Part shown: one piece after another, positions 60,580-64,000 of the stretch | Layout of the letters: each line of letters opens with the position of its first letter | Position numbering within the stretch: position 1 is the stretch's first letter | NCBI GenBank assembly: GCA_022606425.2 | Contig: JAHDVF020000067.1 | Coordinates: 1,302,001-1,366,000 of the forward strand | From: Lepidostoma basale | Taxonomy: Eukaryota > Arthropoda > Insecta > Trichoptera > Lepidostomatidae | DNA length: 64,000 nucleotides | Reading direction: 5' to 3' | Program-made: the position numbers and the translations under genes | Notes under the pieces: model-generated | Database searches by the model: none | What the model was told of the DNA's origin: nothing | What the model saw: the letters and a program-made list of their open reading frames with translations, nothing else

Positions 60580-60955
60580 TTTTTTCGTGAAATTTCAAAT
60601 AACAACATTAATATTTCCAATATTTTTACGTTTTCTTCTAAAATCGCCATCATTTTGTATTGTAGATTAATTTATTTTAAATATTGCATTCGTAGCACTT
60701 TTCATAAACATGTTTTGGACCGCAGAAGTCCTACCTCAATGTAAAATTTTAATAATACAATGAGACAAAATTGTACCTTATATACTAAATGAAAGAGTGG
60801 AGTTCATTAAAAAACGTAAACATAGTATTTTCAATTTAAATATGCAAATGTTATGGACAGACAATGGTAGATGTATGAGCCAAACGGCTCTTAACAATGT
60901 CAAAATTACAAATGTTTATTGTTAATTTGGTTGTGTGTCCACAAATCTAAAAAAG
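60580..60955. repeat. Worn hammerhead-type arm and unassigned DNA
   Basis: 60640-60760 resembles one arm of the inverted repeat at 24745-24995 (CGCCATCATTTTGT, ATAAACATGTTTTGG, AAGTCCTACCTCAATG). The rest is plain. Confidence 0.4.
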
Positions 60956-60959
60956 CCTA

Positions 60960-61160
60960 AAATGACTCTTTAATTATTTTGTTTATAACACTTTCATTCG
61001 TAATATTTACATTTAACACTCTATAATATATAGATTTACCAAGAGATCTTAATTCTACTGTATTTATTCTACATTCATCCTCATTTTGCTAGTTCCGTTC
61101 TTCACTTCTATACATAAGGGTCGGCACAAAAACACCATTGTGTACCGCCATCTTAGCTTT
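60960..61160 (-). mobile_element. TTAG-tail LINE internal fragment
   Basis: The reverse complement matches the stretch around MAVHNGVLVPTLMYGS and NAVEMRSLR with many changes. Confidence 0.5.
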
Positions 61161-61369
61161 TTTTCATACATTTTCTTAATACTCTGGTTAAATAAACTAT
61201 ATTAAGCCTTCACAATAAATTTAAAGTACTCAAACGCAAAAATCTGAATTTAATTTAACTTGTACCAAGAATTCCGTTACGTTTGTTAAACCAGAATATC
61301 ACGAAAACTTCAGTATACTGCTGTTGTTGACAGGTTTTCCAGCAATGCTTTCGTCAAGTATACCATTCA

Positions 61370-62400
61370 CTGAGCTAACTAACCATCACGGCGTTTCCCC
61401 GGAAGGGTAAATAGAACGAATGGATGTTGTTTCCTGACATACCTCTCTCGCTTCCTCAACATTCATTCATCGAAACATGCACGCCCGTCGATTTCTCTGA
61501 ATCATTTCATTTCATTTCATTTATTTATTTTAAACATATGCTTTAGCATTACAGATTTTTTTTTCAAATACACTAAAGATACAAGTTAGAGATACACAAT
61601 AATAAGTAATAAATAATAGATTAATAAAAGAGCGAGAAACATAAGATGCATGACAAATTAATTAAATAAATATACCATACAATTATAATAAAGATAGTAC
61701 TTCCCTCAGATGAGCCAAACTATCACAAAATATGCCAAACTCCAAGGTGATACGATTAAGCCAAGATACCTACCGACATAACCATTGGCAGGTTGGTTCT
61801 GCATCGTGTGAGATAAAACAATCTATAGCCCCTTTGTCGAAGATAATTATCAGGGACGAACAGACCTACATCACTCAGGATTGTGTATACAACCGCCTAT
61901 CAGTCGAAAGAAATGGACACCCAAGTGAATGTCTCGTCTCCTCTCGAGTGACTGGTAGCCTAGCATCTCTAGCAAGAAATCAGTTGGAAAGAGCCACGGG
62001 TAATATCCATACTTCGTAAGATAGAGGTATTGCAGCAATTTTTTCTGCACCCTCTCCACCATCAGAGAATATCGAACCTCATGCGGCGCCCAGATAATGG
62101 AACTAAATTCCAACCGACTTCTCACCAGAGAGTTATACAGCAGCTTCAGCATCTGAATATTACGAAAGATCTTGGCGTTTCTAATGACAAAACCAAGCAT
62201 TTTGAGGGAGCCATTACATAGTGAATTTATGTGAAGACTAAATGACAAGCGAGCATCAAACAACACCCCTAGATCAATGGACGTCGACGCTCTTTCCAGC
62301 TGGGCTTCATGACGTGACTGACATTCAATATTATATTGATTTGATCGTGCCACGTTTTCCTCGATCTTCCTCTATTTCTAGCTACGTTCACGCCGTTGCC
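61370..62400 (-). mobile_element. TTAG-tail LINE split by a CR1 copy
   Basis: 61370-61502 gives the LINE end (GAGCTAACTAACCATCACGG and CGCCCGTCGATTTCTCTGA). 62306-62400 continues the same LINE (CGTGACTGACATTCAATATT, GATCGTGCCACGTTTTCC). The CR1 between them explains the gap; TCAT at both joints may be the target duplication. Confidence 0.7.
61503..62305 (-). mobile_element. CR1-type LINE, 5'-truncated
   Basis: Tail (ATGAA)n-type at 61503-61525. The - frame reads RASTSIDLGVLFDARLSFSL, SLKMLGFVIRNAKIF, EVRYSLMVERVQKKLLQYLY and LLEMLGYQSLERRRDIHLGV, closely matching the full-length element at 45683-49864. After 61871 the frame is broken but continues to the MPVGRA-like block. Confidence 0.85.
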
Positions 62401-62404
62401 AATT

Positions 62405-62655
62405 CCCACACTCCGCTGTAGTTTCTTTCTAGTGATTTTTTTTCTCTCCCTTAGCCCAACCCTAGTGCGTGCTATAACAAACATTAACTAACTAGTGAAT
62501 GGTGGCCTACCCCTCAAACAGGTCAAGAGTAAATTAAATTATCTTCGTGTATTACTTAATAAACTTAATTATTGCAAAAATAAACATGAAAATTAGATAT
62601 ACAATGAATACACTAGTTAAGAAAATGAACTGAACCATTATGATGAAATAAAAGG
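62405..62655. other. 3' flank without recognised feature
   Basis: Short AT-rich stretch; no feature. Confidence 0.3.
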
Positions 62656-62659
62656 ATGT

Positions 62660-63085
62660 AATTTAATAACTAGTAGAATAAATGCAGTAGAAATGAGATC
62701 TCTAAGACGAATATGTGGTAAATCTGTAGATGATAGAGTGTCAAATGCAAGTATAAGAAGTGAATGCGGTGCGAATGATAGTGTTATGAACAAAATAATG
62801 AAAGGGTCATTAAGATGGTTTGGACACATCGAAAGAATGAGTGAAGACAGAATGGTAAAAAAGGATTTGTAAACGGCGTGAACGGAGCAAGAAATAAAGG
62901 AAGGCCGAGGAGAACGTCGCATGATCAAATAAATCAAATATTGAATGTCGGCCTCGTGAGGAGTCAAAGAAATCGACGCGTGTGCGTGACACGACGTATG
63001 AATGTTGAGGAAGCGAGAAAAATATGACAGGAATAAAAAGTGTGGCGTTCCATTCTTTCTGCGTGCTGGTTAGTTAGTTAGTTAG
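62660..63085 (+). mobile_element. TTAG-tail LINE 3' fragment
   Basis: SRINAVEMRSLRRICGKSVD, SLRWFGHIERMSEDRMVKKD, GRPRRTSHDQINQILNVGLV and RACVTRRMNVEEARKI in adjoining frames, ending GTGCTGGTTAGTTAGTTAG; the GGAGACGGCGTGA part is deleted. Confidence 0.72.
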
Positions 63086-63630
63086 TTTAATTGTATCTCA
63101 ATAGAGACGAAGACGCAAACTGGAAACTGAATATGGATGATCAAGGTGTTTACAGAACTTATGACCTGTCATTGGTTGGGTTAAGCGCACGCTTTATGTA
63201 ATTAAAGCATTCTCCATTCCACCTTTGTTTTTATGATCATGCATGATAAATTTTTGGAAGTTGTATATATGCTCCAAATCTATACTTATCTCCACGTGTC
63301 AGTTTCAACTGGCCATCTATGTAGATTTGATTATACATGTCAATCTTTTTAAGATTAACCTATATAATCCACCCACTAACGCCATCTATGGAGAATGATT
63401 TTTAGCATTTAGCAAACTATTTTATTAACACAATGCGAAGGCTATCGCCTATTAGCGCATTGTTTTAGAAGCCGCCTGGAGTGTTATTCCTATCTATATG
63501 CCAAAGAATTGACCAGAATGATTATAAATATGTTTTGTGAATGTATACTTATACTTGTATACAAATCCTGGATTTTCACCCACCATGGGTGAAAATCCAG
63601 GATTCGTCTACAAGTATAAGTAAAACTAAC
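63084..63630 (+). repeat. RepA copy with terminal palindrome
   Basis: Joined directly to the LINE tail. Full body, then CTGGATTTTCACCCACCATG with its mirror CATGGGTGAAAATCCAGGAT, centre at CCATGG near 63585, and the outer arms TATACTTATACTTGTATAC / GTCTACAAGTATAAGTA. Confidence 0.78.
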
Positions 63631-63755
63631 TAACTAACTAACCATCACGCCGTCTCCCCGAAAGGGTAGGCAGAAAGAATGGACTGTCACACTTTTACTG
63701 ATGCGGCACTCCATCCTTCTCTTTTCGCCCCACGGGAGACGCGGTGTGATGGGTT
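63630..63755. mobile_element. Two opposed LINE 3' scraps
   Basis: 63630-63700 is the - strand end of the TTAG-tail LINE ((CTAA)n, CATCACGCCGTCTCCCCGAA). 63705-63752 is a + strand end (GGAGACGCGGTGTGATGG) of the same or a related family. Confidence 0.55.
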
Positions 63756-63960
63756 GCGAACCTCATCACCACCAATAGGCATCTCCCGCGCACACTTCGA
63801 TTGTCCAACACTCACAAAATAAATCTAAAACAAATAATATAAAATACAATGATATAAAATAAAATAACAAAATAAAAATAATTTAACACAAAATGATATT
63901 TTTAGATGGTCTTTTTAGATGGTCAGTATAAGTATACATTCACAAAAATAGTTAGTTAGT
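63756..63960. other. 3' flank; RepA terminal scrap near the end
   Basis: Mostly unassigned. CAGTATAAGTATACATTCAC at 63925-63944 is a RepA terminal block. Confidence 0.4.
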
Positions 63961-64000
63961 TATTTGATAACTACTTCCACATTTGTATTTATTTTTACAG
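63961..64000 (+). repeat. Start of a palindrome-family arm, cut by the window edge
   Basis: TAACTACTTCCACATTTGTA then TTTATTTTTACAG matches the arm at 12190-12222. The rest lies outside. Confidence 0.6.

Overview
This window is AT-rich nuclear DNA from an animal, almost certainly an insect. It has spliced exons with GT/AG borders, a membrane-type alkaline phosphatase, an irritans/mellifera-type mariner, RTE- and CR1-type non-LTR retrotransposons and tRNA-derived SINEs. The RTE families look like those common in Lepidoptera, but the order cannot be fixed from this window. There are no prokaryotic operons, rRNA genes or CRISPR arrays.

Only one host gene is visible: the 3' part of an alkaline phosphatase (ALP) gene on the + strand. 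Its six exons (104-154, 24333-24473, 26122-26304, 28111-28305, 37246-37376, 49925-50152) join in frame into about 308 C-terminal residues, and the 5' exons lie left of the window. The exons total about 0.93 kb spread over 50 kb. The introns (24.2, 1.6, 1.8, 8.9 and 12.5 kb) are mostly transposable elements, and so is the flank from 50.2 to 64 kb.

Region by region: 0.2-24.3 kb is the giant first visible intron. It holds foldback repeats (called RepA here), a tandemly triplicated LINE 3' end, a long RTE-like reverse transcriptase (7.7-9.9 kb), a 166-bp palindrome without a loop, nested inverted repeats, an RTE fragment inserted in RepA, and a mariner inserted in a LINE. From 24.3 to 28.3 kb lie three ALP exons. 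From 28.3 to 37.2 kb there are CR1, RTE-like and SINE copies. From 37.4 to 49.9 kb there are hammerhead-type hairpins, a deleted Tc1/mariner-like element, a MADF-domain fragment and an apparently full-length antisense CR1 element ending about 60 bp before the last exon. From 50.2 to 64 kb is a TE-filled 3' flank.

Two observations stand out. First, many hairpin repeats contain the catalytic core of hammerhead self-cleaving ribozymes (CUGANGA, stem II, GAAA, often a palindromic stem III and a cleavable C), in at least six sequence families; such motifs are known from Penelope-like elements. Second, in the intact CR1 element ORF1 and ORF2 are in one frame, separated by a single TGA followed by CTAG, a known leaky stop context, and ORF2 has no ATG before its endonuclease domain.

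All boundaries were read by eye without alignment software. Most repeat edges are good to about 5-30 bp; exon edges are given to the base but are predictions.
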